From NCBI GenBank assembly GCA_963971225.1, contig OZ020267.1, positions 55,800,570 to 55,864,569 on the forward strand: DNA of 64,000 nucleotides, in the 5' to 3' direction. Numbering within the stretch: position 1 is the first letter of the stretch; each line of letters begins with the position of its first letter. Below the pieces are notes generated by a model that saw only the letters and a program-made list of their open reading frames with translations, made no database searches and was not told where the DNA came from. A program made the position numbers and the translations under genes. Positions 34,105 through 47,288 of the stretch are shown here, in pieces. The stretch is from Melieria omissa. Lineage: Eukaryota; Arthropoda; Insecta; Diptera; Ulidiidae.

Positions 34105-35165
34105 ATAAAAGCGAAACAGCCACTTAAGTTAGTCAACGTTAGAAAACCAAGCAATCAAACAAACAAACACAGTGTTCAGCTTTTAGAATACACATTAAAA
34201 TTCTTTAGTTGCTAAAATTTTTTTGTTTTGTTATTATTTCTTACTATTTTTTTTATATTTCTGATTATTATTTTATTATTTCTTAATTTTTTTTTTGTTT
34301 TTTTTATTACTTTTTTATTATTTTGTTACTATTTTACTATTACTTTTTATTACATTGTTACTTATTACTATTACATTACTATTTTACTCTAATTTAATAA
34401 TTTTTTTTTTTATTTTTGCTTTTATAATAATTTGTTAATTTCGTTATAATTTTTTTAATAATTTTATTATCATTTACTTATAATTTTTTTATAAATTCAT
34501 TATTATTTTATTATAGTTTTCTTATAATTTTTTATAAATTTATTATTATTTTATTATTTTCTTATAATTTTCTTACAAGTTTTTTATGAAATTATTATAA
34601 TTTTATTATTTTATTTTTTTTCATTGTTTAGGCTAATTTAAACGGATTATGTGAATTTCAGTCAATACGACGTCCGTCAAGTATTTATGTAAAAAACAAA
34701 CAAAAATCAATTTTAAGATCGGGGGCATGTAGCAAGCAAACGAACGCCATTAGCTTAACATAAGTACAACAACAACAATTATAACAGTGCCAATCATAAT
34801 CAAACACATCCAAACCATTTTTATTCGGTTCGAAGAAGGCAATTAGAGGGAAGCTGTGAAAACCTGTGCAAATACAATTTATGAAATATTTAATTTTTTT
34901 CAAATTTTGTTGGATAGTCAGGAAACGTCTATATACAAACGAAAAAGCTTAAACAAATTCTTAAAAAAATTAAAAAAAATTATGTTTTGCAATTGTCACC
35001 ATTGGGCCAAGACGAGTAGAGTTAAACTAAAATGTCCTTAAAAAATCTAATTTTTCTAAATATTAACATTTTTTCTAAATTTGGTTAACAGTCTTAGAAT
35101 GTTAATACAAAAGTGTAAAAGCTTACAAAAATTCCTAAACAAATAAAAATTATACATTTTTTGCG
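34105..35165. other. AT-rich intergenic DNA
   Basis: 34230-34620 is an imperfect TTATTATTTTTATTA-type low-complexity field. The rest has no coding signal. Confidence 0.6.
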
Positions 35166-35169
35166 TTTG

Positions 35170-36810
35170 TCTTAATTTGGCCAATGATTGAAGCTGAAAT
35201 TTTATGTTTTTATGTAAAAAAATCAACTTGTAAGTTGGACTATGGTTGAAAGTTTAGATTTCAAAGCAGAAATTTTATGGTTTGAATGTAAAAATTCATT
35301 TTGTTTCGTTTATTTGAGTGAAAATTATTAATTTGTATGTTGAGCTGTGATTGAAAATTTTAATTTAAACCAGAAACTTTAGGTTTTTAATTAAAAAAAT
35401 CGAATTCAAATTAATTACAAAGCAGAAAACTGATTTTTTAGATGAAAACATATATTTCGTTTATTTAAATGAAACAAATTAACTTGCAAGTTGAACTGTG
35501 ATTGAAAGATTAAATTACAAAGCAAAAACTGTATATTTTGAATGAAAAGAATTAATTTGCAAGTTGAACTGTGATTGAAAACTTTAATTTCGAATCAGAA
35601 ACTTTAGGTTTTGAATTAAAAAAATAAACAAAAATGTTCAGTCAGTCAATTTTAAAGCCGAAACTTTATATTTTGAATGAAACAAATCAACTTGCAAGTT
35701 GAACTGTGATTGAAAGATTCAATTGAAAGCAGAAACTGTATATTTTGAATGAAAAGAATTAATTTGCAAGTTGAACTGTGATTGAAAACTTTAATTTCAA
35801 ACTAGAAACTTTAGGTTTTGAATTAAAAAAATAAACAAAAATGTTCAATCTGTCAATTTTAAAGCCGAAACTTTATATTTTGAATGAAACAAATCAACTT
35901 GCAAGTTGAACTGTGATTGAAAGATTCAATTACAAAGCAAAAACTGTATAATTTGAATGAAAAGAATTAATTTGCAAGTTGAACTGTGATTGAAAACTTT
36001 AATTTCAAACTAGAAACTTAAGGTTTTGAATTAAAAAAATAAACAAAAATGTTCAATCAGTCAATTTTAAAGCCGAAACTTTATATTTTGAATGAAACAA
36101 ATCAACTTGCAAGTTGAACTGTGATTGAAAGATTCAATTACAAAGCAAAAACTGTATAATTTGAATGAAAAGAATTTATTTGCAAGTTGAACTGTGATTG
36201 AAAACTTTAATTTCAAACTAGAAACTTTAGGTTTTGAATTAAAAAAATAAACATTAAAGTTCAATGAATCAATTTTAAAGCCGAAACTTTATATTTTGAA
36301 TGAAACAAATCAATTTGCTGGTTAAACTGTGATTGAAAACTTCAATTTAAAAGCGGAAACTTTGTATTTTGAATTGAAAAGTTAGATTTTCAAGTTGAAC
36401 TGTGATTTAAAGTTTCAATTTCAAAGCCGAAACTTTATATTTTGAATTAAAAAATCAACTTATAAGATGCACTCTGTCCAAAAGCTTCAATCTCAAACCA
36501 GAAATTTTATATTTTAAATTAAAAAATCAATTTATAAGTCGAACTCTGATTTAAAGTTCCAATCTCAAACCACAAACTTCCAAAATAGAATTTAAAAATC
36601 AGTTGAATCAATTTAAAAGTTCAATTTTCAAGTTGAACTGTGATTTAAAGTTTCAATTTCAAACCAGAAACATTCAAAGTAGAATTAAAAAATCAGTTGA
36701 ATCAATTTAAAAGTTCAATTTTCAAGCTGAACTGTGATTTAAAGTTTCAACTTCGAACCAGAAACTTTCTATTTTGATTAAAAAATTTCAATTTATAAGT
36801 CGAACTCTGA
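35170..36810. repeat. Minisatellite with a 3-monomer, about 208-bp higher-order repeat
   Basis: The base monomer is about 63-73 bp with a GAAACTTTATATTTTGAATG block and AAGTTGAACTGTGATTGAAA. Between about 35440 and 36300, monomers occur in a fixed order a-b-c. The string TCAATTTTAAAGCCGAAAC starts at 35646, 35853, 36061 and 36269, spacing 207-208 bp. Monomer a contains the 16-bp palindrome TCAACTTGCAAGTTGA near 35687, 35895 and 36102. Monomer c lacks the GAACTGTGATTG part. Outer units are more diverged. Confidence 0.88.
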
Positions 36811-38335
36811 TTAAAAAAATTTTATTTGAAATATATCTTCAAAAAATAACTTTTTTGTTCGTTGTTTTAAAATATTTATTAAAAAAAACCACAAATTAAA
36901 TTATTTTAAGAAAATTAATTTTAAAAGATAACAATTTAAAGGAACTTCTTCAGACTCATAGTGCACTCGACTTGAGCCCAGACAAAAATTGAAGAACTTG
37001 AAAATTAAATTGTTTGTTTTATATATGTAAGAAGAATTGTATCATTAAACTATTAACAATTAATTGGTACAATGGTCACAAACTTGCTTCCCTCACGCTG
37101 ACTTGATGCCATTTGCGTCAATCAAAAACTAACTTAGTGCATCGAAATTGGCCACTTTGATTGTACAACCGAGACAAACTCTGCATGTAAATATCTACAG
37201 TACATATCTAGAATACATTTTCCAATCGCCACATACTTGTAAACATTTAATCAGCACACCACATGACTCGAATAGTAGACCATATGTCACCCCAATGTAC
37301 TCGTAATTCATTGAAAGCAGCTTCAAGTAAAAATAGCTGTAATTTCTAGTACTTCCGGATACGTAAATGACGGCGCAACTTGTGCCGACATTTGTTTAGT
37401 TTTTAAGCAAAATTGTTGACCTAAACGCTATTTAGCAGTCATATGCCATAATCGATAGTTTGCCTATTGCTTGTAAAGTTCTTTAGTTGTAGGATTTGGT
37501 GTAATATTCGTCACAACATTGACGAGCTAAATGGTTTTTTCAACTTTATTAGTCCACAAATATGTTGAAATATTGCAAACATTTTGAGTTAGTGTAGTTC
37601 TTTGTTGAAAATTACTTACGTACAAACACAATACACGTAGATTAGGGCCCCAAACACACCCACACACAAGTCAATTGACATCTGGTTGCGCCTTATAACC
37701 TCTAAATTATCACACAAATTAATTGTTGATTGCCAGCCATTCGAATATGGAAATGAATGCAATTATAGTTTTATTAGCATTGATTAGTTCTAATCATTTA
37801 TCAGTCGCATTCAATATTCGCCCGCACTGCTAAATTGAGCTAAATTGTCCAACAGATAACAACTACAAAAACACACTGAATCAATCATACTGCCGTATTC
37901 TATCAACTACCGTTAGTTGTAAATCTTTATAGCCTCACACAAACACACATTTTCCAATTTTCGCATAAGCTTTCCAAACTTTATTGTTGGTGCTGCGACT
38001 TGTCGCTCGCCTTGTGTACATAGAGTTTTAACGATTAGGCCAAATCGCCACTCAGTCGACGCCCGCACATCCAAACGCCAACACACTACCACTAATTTAT
38101 AAGAATTTTACAAATTTACATGCATATATATTTATGTAATTAACAAACGACACAAACGAAATTTTACTACTGCATTATCCGGACTGTCTGCTGGTCGGTC
38201 ACCGGTCCGTTGGTTTCGCTGGGTTGCGCACGAAAACTGCCTGATGGCAGTTTGGTAATGCAAAAATAACAACAAATGTGTGTGCGCACAGTGATGGACG
38301 AAAAATGTTGAAATTCAATTTTAAAATTCAATAAA
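36811..38335. other. Intergenic DNA without repeats
   Basis: Complex sequence with no coding region I can support. It ends near a GC-richer patch at 38170-38240. Confidence 0.5.
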
Positions 38336-40765
38336 GCAAAGGAAAATGTTAATGTAACTTTTGCTTTGTTTTCTTTTTCCTAAAAAACAGAATTTTTTGT
38401 TGCAGAAAAATTACAATGATGAAATGAAATAAAGTACATTAAAATATTTAATGATGTTTGGTTTGGTTTTTTTTCTAAAAACTCAATTCTTTTTTTTACA
38501 ATAAAAACGTAAGATAATTGTAAACAATTAAATAAAGTTAAAAAGTAAAGTAAAAGAAATAATGAATAAAAGTTTTGCTTTGTTTTTTTCTAAAAAACAG
38601 TTTTTGTTTGTTGCGTAAAAAATCAAAACATATGAAAATATGCAAAATTAAAGTACAGTCAAATATTAATTGAAGTTTTCTTTAGTTTCTTTTCTAAAAT
38701 CCTTACATATTTTTTTACAAAAACAACCTTTAAAAATTAGAAATTAAATATTAAATAATAAATAAATAATAATAAAAACTAATAAAGTAAATACGGTTAA
38801 TATAGTAAAATAAAAAAAAAAATTTTAAATAGTTTTGCTTTGTTTCTTTCCTAAAATCAAAAATTTTTGTTGCAGAATAGTATACAACAAATTTAGCAAA
38901 AATATTTAAAAAAATATTCAAAATTCAATAAAGCAAAGTGCAGTCAAATACCAAATAAAGTTTTGGTTGGTTTCTTTCTTTTCCAAAAACTTGAATCTTT
39001 TGTTTCGAACAAACCAAAGAAAAATATATAAAAGTAAATAAAGTGAACAAGTGAAGTAAAAGAAGTGTTTTAAAAAATGTCTTGCTTTGTTTCTTTCCTA
39101 AAAACAGAATTTGTTGTTGCGAAAAATTAAAAAAAATTAACAAAATTAAATAAAATAAAGTACAGTAAAATATTAAATAAAGCTTTTTTTTAGTTTGTTT
39201 TATAAAAACCCAAATCTTTTGTTTTGAACAAACCAAAAAAATTAAAGTAAAGTAAACAAAATTATTAAAAAAGTTGTGCTTTGTTTTTGAATAAAAACTT
39301 TGACAATGATATAAAAAAATAAAATAAAATAAAATAAAAAATAAAATAAAGTAAAACAAAATAAAATAAAATAAAATAAAATAAAATAAAATAAAATAAA
39401 ATAAAATAAAATAAAATAAAATAAAATAAAATAAAATAAAATAAAATAAAATAAAATAAAATAAAATAAAATAAAATAAAATAAAATAAAATAAAATAAA
39501 ATAAAATAACATAAAATAAAGTAAAACAAAATTAAATAAAATAAAATAAAATAAAATAAAATAAAATAAAATAAAATAAAATAAAATAAAATAAAATAAA
39601 ATAAAATAAAATAAAGTAAAATAAAATAAAATAAAATAAAATAAAATAAAATAAAATAAAATAAAATAAAAAATAAAATAAAGTAAAACAAAATAAAATA
39701 AAATAAAATAAAATAAAATAAAATAAAATAAAATAAAATAAAATAAAATGAAATAAAATAAAATAAAATAAAATAAAATAAAATAACATAAAATAAAGTA
39801 AAACAAAATAAAATAAAATAAAATAAAGTAAAATAAAATAAAATAAAATAAAATAAAATAAAATAAAATAAAATAAAATAAAATAAAATAAAATAAAACA
39901 AAATAAAACAAAATAAAATAAAATAAAATAAAATAAAATAAAATAAAATAAAATAAAATAAAATAAAATAAAATAAAATAAAATAAAATAAAATAAAATA
40001 AAATAAAAAAATAAAATAGACTAAAATAAAATAAAATAAAATAAAATAAAATAAAATAAAATAAAATAAAATAAAGTAAAATAAAGTAAAACAAAATAAA
40101 ATAAAATAAAATAAAATAAAATAAAATAAAATAAAATAAAATCAAAGGGAATAAAATAAAACAAATTGTTTGGTTCTAAAAAACCTAAAATAAAAAAAGG
40201 AAATAATATACAGTTAAATAAAATGAAAACGTTACGTAAAGGATGCAAGTTTTGTTTTGTTTTTATATAAAAAACATAAATTTTTTGTTGCAAAAATGTT
40301 ATAACAAAATTTAAAAAAAATTATGCAAAATTAAATAAAGTTCAAACAGTAAAATTATAAATGAGGTTTTGTTTTGCATCTTTTCTAAAAACCCAAATCT
40401 TTTATTTAATCTTTTATTAAAAAAATTAGAGAAGAGAGAATTATATAAAAGTAAATAAAGTTAATAATTTCAAATGAGGTAAAATTCATAAAAACTTTTG
40501 TTTATTTTCTTTACTAAAAAACATACGTTTGTGCAAAAAAAAATTGTTTAAATTATATAAAAGTAAAAAATAGAAAGCAGAAATATAGAATGAAGTTTTG
40601 TTTGTTTCTTGTCAAAAAACGATACAAAAATAAAGCAAATTATAATAAATTATTTAAAGAAAATATTAATAAAAGTTAAGTTTTACTGCAAAAAATTTCA
40701 GAAATCACATAAAATTAAATTGAAATATTAAAAAAATTTGTATTTATTTCTTTTCTAAATAACTG
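38336..40765. repeat. Degenerate A/B dimeric minisatellite surrounding an (AAAAT)n array
   Basis: Two related units alternate. Type A has TTTTGCTTTGTTTCTTTCCT, AAAAACAGAAT and TTTGTTGC (near 38357, 38569, 38830, 39081). Type B has TTTGGTTTGTTTCTTTTCT, AAAACCCAAATCTTTTGTTT (near 38457, 38670, 38960, 39190). Related units return after the array at 40240-40640. Monomers are about 100-130 bp. Confidence 0.72.
39318..40141. repeat. (AAAAT)n array, about 0.82 kb
   Basis: Nearly pure AAAAT with recurring variant blocks. AAAGTAAAACAAAAT occurs near 39350, 39520, 39681, 39797 and 40084. The longer AACATAAAATAAAGTAAAAC occurs at 39508 and 39785, 277 bp apart. The shared variants show that the array grew by duplication of long segments, not only by single-unit slippage. 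Frames of up to 406 codons on the minus strand are artefacts. Confidence 0.97.
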
Positions 40766-42440
40766 AATATTTTGTTGCAAAAAAATTTACACACAAAAAA
40801 ACACTTTGGCACTTTGTTTACAGCTGCCTTCAATATTTTCGTCTGCACTGTTTGCGCGCACATTTATGCAAAAAAAGGATACTCATATAATTTTACAACA
40901 AATACATATCTGTTCCACGTCAAACCGAAATCTCCTCTTCTCAAAGAGCTAAGCCCTAATTTGTGTAGTTGGCTGGTGCGTTTGTTTGTTGCTGCAACAA
41001 TGAAAATGCATTAAAACGAAATTTGTTATTTGTTGCAATCGAAACTGAATTTGACAATAGCTAAGCGTATTATTGATTATAAAAACATTATAGGAAGAAA
41101 AATAAGAAGAAAACAAAATGAAAAAGGAGTTGAAATATTTAGTAATAAATGTGCAAGTGTTTGATAGTCATACGAAGAAGATGTATTGAAGTAGTTACAT
41201 AGGTTAAGTTCCTTGCGCTACGTGTGTATGTTCGCTTTTGTAAATGTCAATATGTATGCATGTAAGTTATGCTCTAACGAAATTTAAGCGAAATTTTAAT
41301 TATATTAAAAAGAAATGAGATTATACAAACATATTTTCAATTAAAAGTCAATTGTTTTAATTGGAAAGGGAAACAAAAGTTCGAGTATGTCACTGAAGTG
41401 ATCCTTGAAGCTCTTTGGGAAATCTTTCAAGAATACAATTCTCCCAAAGTGCAACAAAAAAAAACTAATCAATTTCAGATATGATTCGATATGGAAAATT
41501 CACTGCCAAAATTGTACAAACAATGCGGAGATGATATTTCTTGGACCTCTTCTTCTCGACTTCATCGGTCTGGGTATGTAAGCAGACAAAACTGTGGCAT
41601 TTGGGCATTAAAAATCACCAAAGACGATAATGAAAAAACTTCTTGATCCATGCAGCCTAACTCACTTCAATCTCGGCAAGATCCCATACAGATTTTCAGG
41701 TATAAAAATCACTTTCCTCCCCCAACACTTTGTTGCACTTTCCTTAGTTGATTATCTTCAAAACACGCATTTTTCAATGCCAACCACATTTCACGCTGAA
41801 AATCAAATTGAATTTTATTTCCAAATAATTTCGAAGAATTGCAATGCTTTGTTTTATGTTTTTGTTGTTCATTTAATTAAATTTAATTTAATTTTAAAAA
41901 GATGCAATAGAAAAGTAGATTTTGTTGTTTTTTTTTTTGGTTTGGTTTGTTTATATTAAAATGTTTTTTTTTCATAGTTGCGTCATGTCTTTTTTGGCTT
42001 TGTGGGCTGTTGTGGAAAAATGTTAAGCTTAATTAAATTAAATTAATTAATAAATTATTTGATTGCGTTGTTTGCATTTGGTGTGATTTGTAATGCAGGC
42101 ATTGACTTTGGCTTGGCCGTTGTTTGGCGCGAATCATAAAAATAGTAACAAAATCATTTACAAAAAGTAACAGAAAGTCGCAGTGATTTGGACTGATGAC
42201 ACTAATTGCCGTGTGCTGTGGTTTCTAATAGTTTTGTTGTTATTCGTAATGTTGTTGGTTGTTATGGTTCCTCTTATTTTGTTGTTGTTGTTGATGTTTT
42301 TGTTGTTGATGTTGTACGTTGCTGTTGTTGCTTCATTAGGTAAGCATTCGCTACGCGTTGGGGGGCCGTCGCTGATGTTGTCGACTCTTTTGGCTCGGAT
42401 CGTCGCTGGGGCGTTTTGTAATCTTTTGTCGAGAAAAGAT
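40766..42440. other. Intergenic DNA and actin 3' flank
   Basis: No gene is seen. The minus-strand actin transcript must end here: TTG runs (CAA on the actin strand) lie at 42230-42330, and TTTATT (AATAAA on the minus strand) occurs near 41815. The actin poly(A) site is not resolved. Confidence 0.45.
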
Positions 42441-43660
<1,220 letters not shown>

Positions 43661-46600
43661 CTGTTGGAAAAGTGAAATCGGTGGTGAAGCGATTAGTGTT
43701 TAATGCTTAATTACAGCTTTTTATATGACATTTTTATTAGGTTTTAAAATTTATAAATGATCAAACTACAGAAAAAAGTGAAAATGTGATTTTCTGAAAC
43801 AATTTTTTTTTCTTATAATTTATGTATCAGATAAATCCAATATTTTCATGATTCTTGCATTCATATGTTTTGCTAAATTTCCTTTATGAAAGCTGAAATT
43901 TCAAAAAGAGAGAAGTGGTCCTATAAAGACTGATCTTGGTTCAGACCTCATATGTTGTTCTATACAAGAAACAAGCAAAATATGATATTCTAAGGAGGGA
44001 TTATAGAGAATAATTAATATATAATGAATAATGGATATAGGCAACGACTATTTTGAGGTCTAAGTAGTGGCAGTTCCTGCAATAATCTTCCTTTTGTTCT
44101 ATATTTGTTGATATATAGTTTATTTGTTCACTTTCCTATGAAATTGTTTGTGTAAAGAGTATGAACAGCTTAGTATTTTTCTGTTTATCAATTAGAAAAA
44201 AACTCTTAAAACCGAACATAACCTAAGAACTAGGGTTCTCAAGCATTTTCTTAGAAGCTGGAGCTATACCCTATAATCAGCTTGGAAATCAGTTATTGGA
44301 ACCACTGAGTTTACAACTGAACATTGCGGAGAAAAGAACGCATATGAATGTTTGAATGTGACTGATGGCTACCTACAGATTCTGTTGAGAAGCAACATAC
44401 ACTGCTGACCATTTTTTGTTCTCATTGGGACTCACAAAAAGATCGCTTAATTGTGGCAATGTTGACTTGAACAAATGTACGTTTTTTAACTAAAAAAAGG
44501 ACATCATAAACCTGAACATAAAACTTCTAAGCTTTTATACGGTTTAAATAGTTTATTTCTTCTTCTTTTGCATTATTAGATCGACTGATAATACCAACTT
44601 TATATAGGCCTATCAGTTTACAGTACTTTCCGCTTAAAGCGAACTTCGAGGGACCGGGAAAAATGGTTCGTTTTAACCGAAAGTTCGGTTTAAAAAGGGG
44701 TCCGTAATAAGCGAAAACATAAAGCGCGTACTTTTGAAATTGGTTCGTTTTAGCCGGAAAATCGTTTTAAACGAGTTCGTTATAAGCGAAAACCACTGTA
44801 TTTGTAGACATCTGCAGATATTTGGTCAGTTTCCTGTCGATTTACTCTTTCATGAGCAACTAAGCATAAACCTGCCTAACAAATTCTATATCTGTCCATC
44901 AGTTTGTGTGTTTGTGTATTTCAAAGTCCATAATTCTATCAAATTCAATCTACATATAGGCAAAGTCTGTCAAATGTCTGTCTGTCCATAGAACTTTTGT
45001 ATATGTTTTTTCGTAAGTTTATCAGTCAATATTTTAGTTGTTTAATTTGCTTCTAATCTAATTTTTAATCGTTTTGTTAAGTGTGTCTGATCATAACTCA
45101 ATCCTGGTTTTGGTTCAAATCTTTGTTCCCAAGTTTATTTGGTCCATTTTTCTGTTTGATTATCTGTCTCAGTTCTTCACAACACTCCTATGGTTGTCCA
45201 TCCCTTTCATTATTATTTTGGTGTGCTTAGTTTTGATTTGAAAAAGATTATTGCTCATTATATCTTTCAGTATACTTTTCTATCCTCATCACTTCCATCT
45301 CATGGATAAGTATGTCTGTCCATCAGTTTACCTGTATAGGTATTTGTATCTGTATTTGAATTTGTTTCTATGTCTTTACTTGCATCTATATCTGTCAATC
45401 CTTAAGGTAAATTTTTTTTTAAGTTTATTATTTTTTCTCTTTACTGTTGAACTGTTGATCTACCTATAAATATTTCGTATGTCTTTTAGATACCTATATA
45501 TTTATATCTTTTTGCCCATCAGTTCATTTGTATATGCATCATTTTTTATAGGCGTACCGGTATTTTTGAAGACCTTTTGAAACCTTTCTTTACTATAATC
45601 ATCTGACAACCTGTGGTATGATGAAGCTGATTGATGGGGTTCAGGGCTCAGGCCACATACAGTGGATCCAGCAAGCAGGATTTCGTTTTGAAAGGATTCC
45701 GTACTTCAACTTTTGAGTCCAGTACCAGTTGAAACCATTTTTGGATTGGAAGGATTTGTGAGAATTTGAGACCCTTGCCTGCATCACTGAATGGATCTAT
45801 AGAGCCTCAATGTTGCATGAAGCTTCTACACAGCTTAAAAGTAAATTAATTTCAAATACACGACAAAAGTGGTGGAACATATGTACAAAGTTATAAAACT
45901 GTTCGCAACATTTAAATTTACAAGATCAGATTGACCAATGCCCAATCGACAAATGAAGAAGTATTGGTCGGAATCATGTCGAAAAGTAGTTATTATAAAT
46001 GATTTTTGCATACTGAGCCGATCTATTCATCTGTTGTGTTTCTAGGCTTAGTGTTCATTAAACCAATCAAAGTCCACACTCATCTCTCAACACATAGTTA
46101 TGTATTGAAAATGGTTTTAAATCATCTAGTTGACTTTTAAAGGCCAGTCAGATCACATTTAATTTTACGATAAACAAATGTACTCATCTCATATAAGCAC
46201 GAACAACAACTACAACCCATATTGGTAATATATTTCAGATGTTTTTTTCTATTTTTTTAATTTTTTTAGACTCTTAGATTTTTGCTTTTAAGTTCCAATT
46301 AATTTCTCTCACACAATCTTCATTGTCTGCACAACTCCAAAATCGCTTGAATCAATCCATTGAAAACCGTTTTGGGTTCAGAAATAGCACAATCTCTACG
46401 AACATTTCGATTCTTAGGCGACACTATAGGATTGCGTAAGCAGTGCGTGCGAAAAATTTAGATGCTTTTATTTTGGGCCACAGGCAATTTAAAGAACATC
46501 CAAATCCAATCCAATTTCCATTACGTAAGACCAACAAGTATTTTTAAGCATCGATGAAGCCGTTAAGGCTTCAAGTATCCAATTACACTATAAACCTTTA

Positions 46601-46901
46601 CTGAATTTGTTTTTAAATTATTTTGGTTATCCGTTAACCATTCGGGTATCCTATTACACTAAAATATTTTATAGATTTTGTTGCAATATTTAAAAAATCT
46701 CTTTCACAATTCGTAACGTTCTTGTCCGCAAACGAATCTCATGACATCCTTTTTTCCTTAAATCTTTTCAAACAACACTTCATGTTTTATCCACAAGTTT
46801 TTAACTTCATTATTTGCAAATTATTTTATTTTTGCATTTCAAACTAAATTTCTTTTCAGACCACAATTCGAAACAAAATTCGTAACTACGCACACACACA
46901 C
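43661..46901 (-). other. Act88F: Proposed leader intron of the actin gene
   Basis: About 3.2 kb of AT-rich DNA without exons lies between the proposed donor (AAAG then GTGTGT at 46902/46901) and the acceptor at 43661. It contains a pogo-type MITE at 44621-44798. 45260-45480 is rich in TATTTGTATCTG-like pyrimidine strings. If the promoter call below is wrong, the intron is shorter. Confidence 0.4.
44621..44798. mobile_element. pogo/Tigger-like MITE, 178 bp
   Basis: Flanked by TA at 44619-44620 and 44799-44800. The left end reads CAGTACTTTCCGCTTAAAGC and the inverted right end CAGTGGTTTTCGCTTATAAC, both followed by GAACT. A CAGT start, a CGCTTA core and a TA duplication are typical of pogo/Tigger members of the Tc1-mariner superfamily. 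Inner subterminal repeats of GGTTCGTTTTA are also present. No coding capacity. Confidence 0.83.
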
Positions 46902-46992
46902 CTTTATCGGCCAACGGCAAATGTAAGTGTGAAAATTGGTTCAAGTAAACGTTAGCTCGGATCCTTGCTGGCGCCCTAACTCAACAACAAAT
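46902..46992 (-). other. Act88F: Proposed non-coding leader exon of actin
   Basis: Starts 31 nt downstream of a TATA box, at an initiator-like CCATTTG with A at 46992. It ends at a donor-like AAAG/GTGTGT. With the 22 nt at 43639-43660 the 5' UTR would be 113 nt. The assignment rests on spacing and splice-site strings only. Confidence 0.4.
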
Positions 46993-47017
46993 GGAACGAT
47001 GAGTGCCACGCGGGCCC

Positions 47018-47023
47018 TTTATA
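47018..47023 (-). promoter_or_regulatory. TATA box, actin promoter candidate
   Basis: The minus strand reads GCGATATAAAGGGC. Strong TATA promoters are usual for fly muscle actin genes, and an initiator-like string lies at the expected distance. Confidence 0.5.
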
Positions 47024-47278
47024 TCGCCGCGGCCGATGCTGCGAAATGCATGTCGAATTAAGGTAAAAACGCTCTCGCGCAGCAGCGCGCCACCCAAAAT
47101 AAAACCAAATCACCCATTCACTCGCACCAACACACGTACACAGTGGTTGGCGCACGCGCTGGTGTGCGTGCAATTCCTCACAGGCGTTGCAGTTCACTTC
47201 GGCCACTGTCGGACACACGATGTGGCACGAGGCACGAGGTCCGGCCGCAGAGATCGCGTCGTCTGGTCACCAATCAGT

Positions 47279-47288
47279 CCATATAAGC
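47279..47288. promoter_or_regulatory. CArG-like box upstream of actin promoter
   Basis: CCATATAAGC matches CC(A/T)6GG at nine of ten positions. It lies about 290 bp upstream of the proposed actin start. It could equally be a TATA box (ATATAAG) for a plus-strand transcript. Confidence 0.3.

Noticed and set aside
38925..40293. Minus-strand frames of up to 406 codons with FYFIL repeats
   Set aside because: Same artefact over the (AAAAT)n array.
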